Assembly: GCA_002964805.2 (NCBI GenBank)
Contig: PUDQ02000003.1
Span: 3,348,001-3,412,000, forward strand
Origin: Trametes villosa
Taxonomy: Eukaryota > Basidiomycota > Agaricomycetes > Polyporales > Polyporaceae
DNA length: 64,000 nt
Direction of reading: 5' to 3'
Shown: piece by piece, positions 23,351 to 33,873 of the stretch
Numbering within the stretch: position 1 is the first letter of the stretch
Layout: every line of letters starts with the position of its first letter
Program-made: the position numbers and the translations under genes
The notes under the pieces: generated by a model
What the model was told of the DNA's origin: nothing
What the model saw: only the letters and a program-made list of their open reading frames with translations
The model's database searches: none

Positions 23351-23688
23351 ATGAGCCTGAACAGCAAAGCCAACGGCCGTACCCTCGTGCGTGAACTCGC
23401 GTTTTACGTTTAGGAGGAACGCTGACCTCGTCTCCATCCCTTCAGGCTATTGCCACTGTAGTGGGCAGCGTCGCCACGCTTGGCTACATGTACGTCGCCG
23501 GCAAGCAGACGAAGAAGGAAGAGGGCCCCGCGTCGATCTACAGTGCGTTCCGTCCACCCCTTTCCCTGAATGCGCGTTCTAATTGAAATCATGCAGACAA
23601 GTCCCAGGGCCTGCAGAGCCAGCACAGCGACTCTCGGCTGGGCTCATCTGGTGTACGGGAGACGGTCCAAGGAGAACGGAAGCCGTGA
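23351..23688 (+). CDS. 74-aa small single-span membrane protein
   Basis: Three exons, 23351-23386, 23446-23542 and 23597-23688, give 74 aa. The middle contains one hydrophobic helix (AIATVVGSVATLGYMYVAG) followed at once by a Lys-rich segment (KQTKKEE), and the C-terminus is polar. The exon phases join cleanly across two canonical introns of 59 and 54 bp, and the start follows a TATA element and a CRE-like site, which together argue for a real gene despite its size. The layout (short N-terminus, single helix, basic flank) resembles small mitochondrial or ER membrane proteins of fungi. I do not recognise a family, so no function is assigned. The TIR element sits directly upstream and may have altered its promoter. 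Confidence 0.75.
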
Positions 23689-24763
23689 GCGAGGACGTTC
23701 GCGCGTTTACACCAGCCTTCGTTTGCATAAGACTCAATAATACTTGTATTATATGGTTCACTTTGTACTATCAATCATCGCATGGCTCTTCATACTCCGC
23801 CGTGTTCAAGGTTACGCGACGTAGTAGCAACGAGTGCAATCTCGAGAGGCTGAAGAGGACTCTAGAGGACTGCGAGTCGCGCTGAGCGTTCGCGGCAAGA
23901 TGATTGGCCGAAGTCCGGGAGGTGAAGAGAGCGTGACGTCATGGTAGGGCTGACGGGCGCTTCTGCTTACCAGGCTGAATTGAGGCGCTCGTCGCTTCAC
24001 ATCCCGCCACTGGCACTGTACTGTCGAAGTTCGCGAATTCTTGCTGCTTGATGCATGACTGTAATGCTTCTGGTCGGAGTGAGCTGTGCTTCTAGGAAGG
24101 CCTGATAATGGAGAGAGTGCGAGGAGGAGTCAGGGAATAATGGTTATGGTGAGTGCTCCATCGCGACTGGGCACAATTCCCCGTACTCATATCGAAGTTC
24201 AGCAACCCACAGTCGATGCCGAACATCTTAAGACGAGCCTTCCAGCATGAAGATGTCTATATAGCCTACGCACATACCCAGGCTCACGGGGTCGTACATG
24301 TCCCATGGACCAATCTCGTCCTGAACTCGCCCGGCGAGCCATTCTGTTATCCTCGATGTCTCGCTGCTAGTGCATGTCGACACCTCGCTCTGCCCAGCAT
24401 GATGCACCCGTTCGGCGTGATCCTTGAGGCTCTCACTCCGGCTAAGTACTTACGACGATCCTCGGGCCCCTCCGAGCCGTTGATCCAGTCGCCGTGCTTT
24501 CGCCGGGGGCCAATGTTTCATGAGAGAGACTCAAGAGAGTTTTTCCTCTGATCTCAGTCGGCCCTCGGGAGTCGCGTAATGAGACATTGTCCGATCGCCC
24601 GCCTCAAGGTGAGTATAAGTACGCGCATGGGGCCGACGTCAGTACACCCTCGGTTCTCATCCGTTTTAGCATCAGTACCGCTTTCAGTTGGAAGCTCGAT
24701 TCGCTGACGCCAAATCCGAAAAGCACAGCTAATCTCCACAGCGCGTCGTGAAGTCTGCCAATC
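23689..24763. other. Intergenic region upstream of P450 1
   Basis: No supported gene. A second perfect TGACGTCA palindrome occurs at 23934-23941, in a GTGACGTCATGG context like that at 23195. An open frame of 132 codons at 24153-24551 (+) shows no domain and is not accepted. The right end holds the promoter of the first P450. Confidence 0.5.
24614..24622 (+). promoter_or_regulatory. TATA box of P450 1 (TATAAGTAC)
   Basis: TATAAGTAC lies 150 bp before the ATG at 24764. The same nine bases occur 142 bp before the ATG of P450 2, at 29590-29598, which supports a shared core promoter from the gene duplication. Confidence 0.55.
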
Positions 24764-27200
24764 ATGGTGGCATCAGCCCTCCAGGCCGTTCTCGTGTGTA
24801 GCGCGACATGGTTGTTGTGGAGGTTCCTCCGCAGGCTCACAACTAAGAGCGATATCGATAACCTGCCGGGCCCGTCGTCGCCATCCTTTCTCTACGGTAT
24901 GTTGCGCGCTCTCTTCAAACGCCCACTTCTCAGCGACCGTATCATCCAGGCAACCTCAAGCAGCTGTACAGCAGGCAGAGCTTCAAGTTCCACCAGAGCC
25001 TGGGCGAGAAGTACGGCTCGGTTGTGAGGTTACATGGCAAACTCGGGGTAGGCATTCTGCGCCGGAAGTGATCGGGATGCTGCTAATTCGAGTCGTTTAG
25101 AGCAACGTACTGTATACGTTCGACCCCAAAGCGATGCACCATATTGTGATCAAGGACCAGGATGTGTTTCAAGAGACGACGTGGTTCACCAGGTAGGCTC
25201 GATCGCGGCGACATGCCGTCACCGTGCTAATGGAGTTCGACAGGGCTGCCCACCACATCCTTGGTCCCGGCCTCCTTGCCACCCTTGGTGAGCTATCTAG
25301 CATGCCGCGTACTTGGAGGCCGAAATCCTGAACAAGGATATAGGCGACCATCATCGCCAGCAGCGCAAGTTGCTCAATCCCGTTTTCTCAATCAATCACA
25401 TGCGCAACATGACGCCCCTCTTCTACGACGTATCGCACAAGGCACGGTGCCCTGCTCCTCCCAGCCTCTTCCCTCTGCGACGCTAAGTGTGTATCTGAAA
25501 ATAGCTCCGAACCGCCATCGAAACCCGCGTACGCACCAGCGGAGCCGGTCCCAGCGAGATCGACATGGTGACATGGATGGGCCGCACCGCACTCGAGCTC
25601 ATGGGGCAGGCCGGCTTGGGCTACTCATTCGACCCCCTCGTCGGCGACGCCGCAGACGAATACGGCGAAGCGATCAAGAACCTCGTGTACATCCTTCCTT
25701 CCCCGTTTCCCCATCCAATAGACTGACCGCCCTTTCGCCTCCACAGCCCCACCCTAGCCATGCTCCGCGGCACGCAACAATACCTCCCGTTCTTCGAAAA
25801 GATCATCCCCGAGGGCTGGCGCCGCCCCATCGCGGAGCGCGTCCCCCACGCCGTGCTGCAACGCTTGATTCGTATCGTCGACACGATCCGCGCGCGCGCG
25901 ACGGCGATCTTCGCGGACAAGAAGCGCGCGCTGCTCGCGGGGGATGAGGCGCTCCGGGCGCAGGTTGGGGAGGGGAGGGATCTGATGAGTATCCTGCGTG
26001 CGTTCCTTCTCCGTGCTCTTTGTCCCTGCGCTGGTAAGTAGGAGAAGGGTGTATGCTGATGAGAGTGTCTTGAATAGTGAAGGCGAACATGGAGGCGGAT
26101 GAGGCGGACAAGATGCCTGAGGAAGAGCTCATCGGGCAGATGTCGTACGTATCGCTCGTCTGTGTGCACATGGCGCTTCCGCTGACGGCCGTGGTAGGAC
26201 GTTGATCTTCGCGGCGATGGACACGACCTCGAACGCGCTCTCGCTGACGCTGTGGCGCCTCGCTCGGAACCCCGAGGCGCAGGAGAGGCTGCGTCAGGAG
26301 ATCCTCGAGGCGAAGGAGGTGTGGGGGGGCGGAGATATTGGGTATGATGATTTGGTCGCGCTGCCGTACCTCGATGCGGTGTGTCGAGAGACATTACGAG
26401 TGTGAGTTCTCGGTATTTTCTTCGAAAGTACCCTCTAACGTTGGACTTTGTGTGCAGCCATGCTCCAGCACCCTACCGCTTCCGCGAGTATGTTCGCTGC
26501 GCCGTCCTACACCCACCCACAGCCACTGGACGCTGATCTCTCTTACCCACAGAGCGGCCGAAGACATCGTCCTCCCGCTCTCCACGCCCGTGCGCGGCAA
26601 CGACGGCCGCCTCATGCACGAGCTCCATATCCCAAAGGACACGCTCGTCTTCGTCGGCGTCAACGCATCGAACACGAACCCTGCCTTATGGGGCGCCGAC
26701 GCGTTCGAGTGGAAGCCGGAGCGGTGGCTGCAGCCGCTCCCGGACGCGGTGTTGGAGGCGAAGATCCCGGGAGTGTATGCGAACTTGTACGTGTCTCGTT
26801 GGATTATGGGTGTAGTTGTGGACAGGATACTGAGTGGGATGGGTGTAGGATGACGTTCTGGGGCGGCGGACGGGCGTGCATGTGTGTACCACCTTTTTTC
26901 GAGCCCATAATTTCCGGCTGAATGCGTTCATTCTCACAGCGGCTTCAAGTTCTCGCAACTCGAGATGAGTAAGTCGTCCAGCGCAGTCGCCCGTCATCCG
27001 TCAGCCGCTGACGAATCGCGCGCCGCGCTGCAGAGGTCGTGCTCGCGGTGCTCCTCTCGACGTTCACGTTCGAGCGTACAGACAAGCCCGTGTACTGGAA
27101 CATGGCGGGCGTGCAGTACCCCTCTGCGGACCCGGAGGGAGAGCGTCCGGAGCTGCCGATGAGGGTCGGGTTGGTGAGGCGCGAGGCTGCGGCGGCGTGA
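24764..27200 (+). CDS. Cytochrome P450 monooxygenase 1 of the tandem array
   Basis: Fourteen exons: 24764-24896, 24950-25047, 25101-25192, 25244-25287, 25344-25441, 25505-25686, 25747-25997, 26078-26144, 26198-26401, 26458-26487, 26553-26786, 26849-26881, 26940-26968, 27034-27200; 553 aa. An N-terminal hydrophobic anchor (ALQAVLVCSATWLLW) is followed by the LPGPSSPS proline region. I-helix AAMDTTSNAL, K-helix ETLR, PERF-type EWKPERWL and the haem loop FWGGGRACIG with the thiolate Cys are all present. It should be an ER-bound, CPR-dependent monooxygenase; the substrate is unknown and I do not assign a CYP family. Oddity: intron 5 (25442-25504) begins GC (CACAAG/gcacgg), whereas the three paralogues have GT there. 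The frame only works with this GC-AG intron, so splicing may be weak. Confidence 0.9.
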
Positions 27201-27551
27201 ACTCTGTAGGTATCCGTTGGGTCGTCGCATAGTAATATGTCGCTTGCTCTGGTAGGTGCGGTCTGTTTTCGCCTTGTCATTGGTATCTTAGTCGCTCACC
27301 CTTGCCTTTCTCATCGGTCCCCTCAGGCAAAGCATGTCAATGGAACCTAGAGCGTCACAATACTACGCGAGGTCCGATGAGTGACCTCAATATAACGTCA
27401 ATGCCAGTGAGCGCCAATACTGGGGCTAACGCTGCAGGCGAGCGGAACAACGTGCGCTGTTCATAGTCAAATTTACCACGAGGCAAGTGCGACGAGACTG
27501 CGCCTCAAACTACCACTGCTGCGACTACCGTTCGATAACCCTCCATTCGAG
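27201..27551. other. Short intergenic region
   Basis: About 350 bp between P450 1 and the kinase-like gene. I see no gene and no clear TATA box or other site. Confidence 0.5.
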
Positions 27552-28710
27552 ATGGCTGTTACCCTCGCCTTTCCCACAAGGATCCCTGAATTTGTGTGGG
27601 GCGGAAAAGCCCTTGGCCTACCAGCTCGGACATCGGAGGAGCGCTGCTGTGCAGGCGTCAATAAGGACCCAAGCGTCGTGCCAGCAATCCGCCTCCTTGC
27701 CAAGCCTCCCCGAGAGGGGCTCGATATCGAATACATCCTCAAGGCGCCGCATTCCATCGACTTTCCCTCCAAATACTACCTGTTCCGTGCACAGCTTTAC
27801 GCGAACGGCGACCACGTAGGCGAGGTGGTCTGCAAGGCCGGGTATGGTCCATGCGCGCTCTTCTTCTCTCTTCGTCGGGAGGCGAAACTCTACCAGGGCA
27901 GGCTTGCCCCTCTCCAAGACGTCCACGTTCCGAAGCTCATTGGCTACTTCGAGGGTACCACGGGCATGGAGGATGAGCGGAGCCAGATTGGGTGCCTCGT
28001 CCTGGAGTACGTAGGCGACGCTCTGGCGGGCTTTAGTATTCCGATGTCACGGCGCGAGGAAAAGTAGGTGCCCACTCGCTTGTCGGACTTCGAGTACCGC
28101 AGCGCTGATCGTGTCATGCAGACAGAAGGTACTAGACGCATTCCTCGCCATTCACAAAGCTGGCGTGCGGAATGGCAGCGCCATCACGTTGCCCTACACG
28201 ATACGGCGCAAGGACGACAGAGTTTTCATCCTTGGCTTCGGGTCCGGCGGTGAGCACAAATGCTGCCGGACCGCGGAGGATATCGAGTTGGAAGTTGGTT
28301 CCATGCAGCCCTGCTTCCGTAGGATTAATTGTAAGGAGTTGGTGGATCTCGGCGCCAAGCTCGAAGCTTGGATCCCGCGTCGGTGCCCGTTTCGTCGTCC
28401 ACTCTGTCGCGCTACTGAAGAAGCGCCTTGTCGGGCCTCTGCAGGTCACATACCCTTCATCGGCGTCGATGTCCCGATTGAACTGGCCCTCGAAGGCGGA
28501 GACGCCCTCAAGGCCAGAGCCATCACCGAACACGAGGATCATGCGCAGTACGGTGTAGAGGCGGCGCGCAAATACATCGAGGACTTCGTCATGGATACCG
28601 GGTACGACATACGCGCTGCGCTCGCGCGAGACGAGGTCATACAGAAGAGCATCCCAGTCGAGGAGGAAGAGTATGACGACGTCGGTGAAGTATGTTCCGA
28701 TAGCGAGTGA
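27552..28710 (+). CDS. Protein-kinase-like fold protein, probably catalytically dead
   Basis: Two exons, 27552-28063 and 28122-28710, give 366 aa. The middle resembles a kinase-like fold: a beta-3-type lysine in EVVCKAG, a hinge-like segment CLVLEYVGDAL, and a catalytic-loop position reading AIHKAGVRNGS followed by VFILGFGSG. In active kinases of this type one expects HxD...N and DFG/DxD. Here the catalytic Asp is missing and the metal-binding Asp position is Gly, so I infer a pseudokinase or a very divergent member. Similar kinase-like families are expanded in Agaricomycetes. The C-terminus is acidic (VEEEEYDDVGE). It lies between two P450 paralogues and may be an insertion into the duplicated array; nothing indicates a role in the P450 pathway. 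Confidence 0.7.
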
Positions 28711-29731
28711 GCAGCGGACGCTGGTATGTATTCAAACACTGCAACGTCTTCTCGGAAGGCGCACTCCATTATTCAGCGAACGCTCACGCTGTGCGACAGG
28801 TCATTTGTCTACGTGCTCAGTAGGACTTACTGAGCTGCATTTGTTGTTGCTCGACGGTGCATACACACGAAGTGGAGTAGTCCTATGCCGGGTCGGACAT
28901 GCAGGTAGAAGTGAACAGTCAAGCTATATGACATATTGTTGTCGGCATGCGCAGGCCTGGCCAATCGCGCTTCCCTCCTATCAGAAGTTGAATCGCTATT
29001 ATCGGGATGGACACCTCCGCTCATTCAATGAGCCTCTTGTACGTGGTATGACTCCTGGGAGGTCTCTCGACGTAAGCTTGACACTCCAGTGCCCTTTCCG
29101 CAGCCCGTAACCACAAGCAGGAACACGATATCCCAACCTGCTCGCACAAGACACAGCTTGTATATTGTACGTGTACCGCCTCCACTACTACACCAGCCCA
29201 TCGCGTGCGCGGATATGCCCTACCGGATCGGGGAGAGCCCTTCTTCTGATGTCGATCCCTGCCGACAGCCCTCCGCCAGCTGCACGCGCCCGTCCGCGTT
29301 GATCGACATGACGCATCCCTTCTGCGTCTTCATCGACGCACGCGGCGTCCTATCGTGCTCCGCCTCCCACGCGCGCGGACATCGTGTGGCCTGACGATGG
29401 GCCGTGGCCGTCCCCGTATAGCATCTTGGGCAGCTTCCTCCGCGGCGCGCGAGCGGGGCGCGTTCCCATGATCCTGCTTCTTCGCTCCTCGGGAATTGGT
29501 AAGGCATCTGCCGACCGGTCTCCTCGCATGGCTGTCATGGCTGATGACATAGCGCTCTGTGTAGGAAAGAGGACTGCGCGGGCGGGGCGTATAAGTACAC
29601 ACGGCGGACGTAGCGCACCGTCCACAAGTCTTCGGTGTCGGTCTTCGGCTTCGACTCGGGTACTTAACTGACGGGCGCGAGCAGCAAACGCACCTCAAAG
29701 CATCCACAACTCTCCCCGGAGATCAGCACTC
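28711..29731. other. Intergenic region upstream of P450 2
   Basis: No supported gene. Short open frames on both strands have no recognisable content. A TATA element lies near the right end (separate entry). Confidence 0.5.
29590..29598 (+). promoter_or_regulatory. TATA box of P450 2 (TATAAGTAC)
   Basis: Identical nine bases to the element upstream of P450 1, 142 bp before the start codon at 29732, in a GC-rich surround (GGCGGGGCG immediately before). Confidence 0.55.
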
Positions 29732-32144
29732 ATGGTATCCCCACCCCTCCAAGCTGTTCTCATCTGCGGCACGACGTGGATCCTGTGGAAGGCGCTCCGC
29801 AGGCTGATGGTCAAGACTGACCTCGACAACCTTCCGGGCCCGCCGTCGCCCTCATTCATCTACGGTGAATATTCTATGCTATGGGGGATGCGGGAGAGCG
29901 CGCTGAGCTAATCTTGTTAAAACAGGCAACCTAAAGGAATTATACAGCAGGCAGAGCTTCAAATATCACCGCAGCCTGGGCGAGAAGTATGGCCCAGTTG
30001 TCGGATTGCGTGGCAGATTCGGAGTGAGCTACTTATCTCTACGACAATTGTTGCTCATGCGAGGCTGCCTCAGAGCAACGTCCTGTACACTTTCGACCCG
30101 AAGGCAATGCACCACATCGTCATCAAGGACCAGGATATCTTCCAAGAGGCGACATGGTTCACTAGGTGAGACTATCCCGATGCGACGTCTTGCCATTACT
30201 GACGGGTTCCGGCACAGGACGGTTTACCACCTGTTCGGTCTCGGCCTCCTTGCCTCGCTCGGTACACGTTTTTGCGCTCTGACTCGGGGATTTGCCCAAG
30301 CTGACCGAGTGGTATTCCAGGTGACCACCACCGCAAGCAGCGCAAGATGCTCAACCCGGTCTTCTCCATTAACCACATGCGGCACATGACGCCGCTCTTC
30401 TACGACGTCTCTCACAAAGTGCGTCCTCCGCCGCCTCGTCACACTCATCTCCGCACCGGTGATCATACTGACACTGTCCCTTCGTCATAGCTCCGGACTG
30501 CCATCGAGGGTCGCGTGCGGAAGGCCGCAGGCGGAGCCAGCGAGGTCGACATGGTCGGATGGATGGGCCGTACCGCGCTGGAGCTCATGGGCCAGGCCGG
30601 TTTGGGCTACTCCTTCGACCCGCTAACGGCAGACGCCGCGGATGAGTACGGCGAGGCAATCAAGACGCTCATGTACGCACCCGTCACGTCTTCACTCTAT
30701 CTCCGGACTGGCTAACGCTTCACAGACCCGCCTTGGCGCAGACACGCGGCATGCAGCAGTACCTCCCGCTCTTCGAGGCGATCGTGCCGGCGGGCTGGAG
30801 GCGCGCGGTCGCCGAGCTCATCCCTGCGCCGCCGCTGAAGCGCTTGATCAAGATCGCCGACACTATCCGCAAACGCTCGACGGAGATATACGAGGAGAAG
30901 AAGAGGGCGCTGCTCGCCGGAGATGAGGCGCTCAAGGAGCAGGTCGGTGAGGGGAAGGACTTGATGAGCATTCTGCGTGAGTGTTTAGGAGAGCGTTTCG
31001 CAATGAATTGCTGACGAGGTCCATCGACGTCTAGTTAAGGCGAACATGGAGGCCTCGGAAGAGGACAAGATGCCCGAAGACGAGCTCATCGGTCAGATGT
31101 CGTACGTTCCGGCATACCCCCTTGAGCGGAATGATTACCGACCGAACCTCTAACATGTTCGCATTCTAGGACTTTGACCTTCGCAGCAATGGACACGACC
31201 TCGAACGCGCTCTCCCTCACTCTGTGGCGCCTTGCTCAGAACCCCGAAGTGCAGGACCAGCTCCGTCAGGAGATCTTCGAGGCGCAAGAAGCCCGCGGCG
31301 GTGGAGACATCGGCTACGATGATCTCGTGTCCCTGCCCTACCTCGACGCCGTGTGCCGGGAGACCCTACGCGTGTAAGTTTAGTAGATCATCGGTCATTC
31401 GCGCATCTTCTGGAACTTTGTCTAGCCACGTTCCTGCGCCCTTCCGTTTCCGCGAGTACGTCAATTCAAACCTTATTTCATTACCTGGCGGCTACTAACA
31501 TGCCTCGCCTGAAGGGCAACCCAGGACATCATCCTCCCGCTCTCCGAGCCCGTGCGCGGGAAGGACGGGCGTATGATGCACGAACTCCACATCCCGAAGG
31601 ACACGTCGGTCTTCGTCGGCATCAACGCGTCCAACACGAACCCGGCGCTCTGGGGCCCAGACGCGTACGAGTGGAAGCCTGAGCGTTGGCTGCAGCCTCT
31701 TCCGGATGCCGTGCTCGACGCGAAGATCCCGGGCGTATACGCGAACCTGTACGTCGTGTGTTCAATGGGTTCATGAGGGGGATGCTGAACATACCCGATG
31801 CAGGATGACGTTCTGGGGCGGCGGTCGCGCCTGCATGTAAGCATTCCTCTATTCTTCCGACCAATAATCTGCTTACTGATAACCTGCTGCAGCGGCTTCA
31901 AGTTCTCGCAGCTTGAAATGAGTACGTCATCTATCATGCCGCGCACTCTTGTCTGACAGCCACTGACCGCACTGCAGAGGTCGTCCTTGCGGTGCTCCTC
32001 TCGACCTTCACTTTCGAACTTACGGAGAAGCCCATCTACTGGAACATGGCGGGCGTGCAGTATCCCTCGGCGGACCCGCGCGGAGATCGTCCCAAGTTGC
32101 CCATGAAGGTCGGGCTGGTGAAGCGCGAGAATGTGCGCGTTTGA
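29732..32144 (+). CDS. Cytochrome P450 monooxygenase 2 of the tandem array
   Basis: Fourteen exons of exactly the same lengths as P450 1: 29732-29864, 29926-30023, 30074-30165, 30218-30261, 30321-30418, 30491-30672, 30726-30976, 31035-31101, 31170-31373, 31426-31455, 31515-31748, 31804-31836, 31893-31921, 31978-32144; 553 aa. N-terminal anchor ALQAVLICGTTWILW analogue, then LPGPPSPS; I-helix AAMDTTSNAL; ETLR; EWKPERWL; haem loop FWGGGRACIG. All introns are GT-AG, including intron 5, which is GC-AG in P450 1. It looks fully functional. Identity to P450 1 and 3 is high by eye, with differences concentrated in the segments preceding the I-helix, where substrate-recognition sites usually lie. Specific reaction unknown. 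Confidence 0.93.
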
Positions 32145-33873
32145 GCCTTTCCCGGCGTATATACGGACGTTCTGTCAGGTTTCGATCGCGTGCAGTTCTT
32201 GATTTGTAGTTATATCAGCCCCAATACAGATTATGTCTCGAATCAACCACCCACAGGGTCCGGATCGATCAGAAATACTTACTAATAATCAATGAAGTGG
32301 ATAAGTAGCGCTGAGCAGCGCTGAGCTCCGACTCCGAGTCGGATGGCGGAGTCGCCAATCGCATTCCTCACCTTTGCTTTCTAATGCTAACCTGTTGCCC
32401 GCATATTGTGATGTTTACAGTAGGCATAAGTACTTTGCATAGCAACACCGTCGTGCTCGGAAGGTGAGTTGCGCAAGAGTAACCTCGACTCGCCACGGTA
32501 TGCCGGCAAGTTCCGATGGGCGCTTTATCGAGGCGGTAGTATCGTTGGGGCTCTTGCAACCGCCAACCATGCATGCCTTGCACTAAGCTCTTAGCTGTTA
32601 CTCAGCGGTTTATAGTTCTCTGCATCAAGTGCTATGGATTATGAAAGTGGGTGCGGTCGGGCTTTGTGCGCATATACACTGACTTTTTTGCTACTTTCTC
32701 AGCTGAAGACCGTGACTGCCGCCGTAGTACAACAGACGTGGAACTTCTGACGGTCCCACCTGACCAACCCCCCACGTTGAGCCCACCATTAGATGCGTAT
32801 TGCAAGCAAACATCCGCCTCCGTGTCCATGTAAGCACCCGTGTGCCATGAAGTCATCATCGGGGTCCGTTCGCTTCGGCAAAAGTTGTCCAGGTCAATCG
32901 TCGAGTCCGCCTCCGATTCGCGCTTCTCTTCTCCCGTGTAACGCTCATGACACAGGTCGGAGCTCGAAGACACCCACTGCATTGCCCGGGATATCTACAC
33001 CATCAGCAGGTCTCGGCGAAAGATCATATGAACAAATCATCTCCAAGCGACATGGTGAGGGTGCTGCGTTTAACCGAGTCTTACTATCACTGGCACTCAT
33101 ACTATCAAACAGAATTCTTGACGCCTTCGTGGATTCCAGAGCGGTCTTTGCGACCCAGCGACCACGCCGAGCGGCCACATGAAGGCCACCGCAGCCCCAC
33201 CATCCTGTTTTTCATAACGTCGCCACTTAGTAAGCGTATATGAATTCCTAAGAGGCAGCCTACATCGAACAGCTGCCGTCCATGGCCGTCAACATCCTGA
33301 GAAGCCTATATCGGCCGTAGGGTTAGTCGGTGGGTAAATGCGTGTCTTTTAGGATTGTGACCTGATTCTAGTTTATCCCAGATCCGGCCTGCGCGGTCTA
33401 TTTCGGATACGTCTGGAAAATCTTCCTTGTGGACTGTCGATCGCGGACGAAGTCTAACAGGCAACGCCGGGTAGTGACCAATCCGATTAGCATGGCGTAC
33501 CCCGACTACAGCTTCTCCCACTCAAGGCCGCCCATCGCTATATCTGGGACCTTTTTCCCGGTTCGGGCAACGCAGGCTATTCTCGTGATACCAGGGCCCT
33601 GTGGCCCTCGGGGTGTGGTGGAGACCACCAGCTAACCGCAGTGCTTGGTAATGGTCATGGATTTTACATCGCGCGCGCTCCGCGACGAGGGACTCGGGGG
33701 GGATAAAAGGGCACCGGTGGTACGTGAATCGCTCTTCTCAGAGCTTCCGTCAAACTAGCCTTCAACGTACACTTACGACCCTCACAGAGACGCAACACCC
33801 AGATCTTACTCTCCCCCAATTTATCCTCTCCGTAACGACCGCCATCATTCTCCTCAACTGCCGAAGAGAAAGT
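32145..33873. other. Intergenic region upstream of P450 3
   Basis: About 1.7 kb without a supported gene. A short nested repeat of GAGTCGG and its complement occurs near 32326-32357. A GATAAAAGG element at 33712-33720, about 160 bp before the next start codon, is a plausible TATA box. Open frames of up to 129 codons show nothing recognisable. Confidence 0.45.

Noticed and set aside
24153..24551. 132-codon open frame upstream of P450 1
   Set aside because: No domain or signal peptide, and the P450 promoter follows directly; likely chance.
32326..32357. Short nested GAGTCGG repeat as a CRISPR-like or terminator structure
   Set aside because: Only two to three imperfect units; no regular spacers and no link to a gene end.
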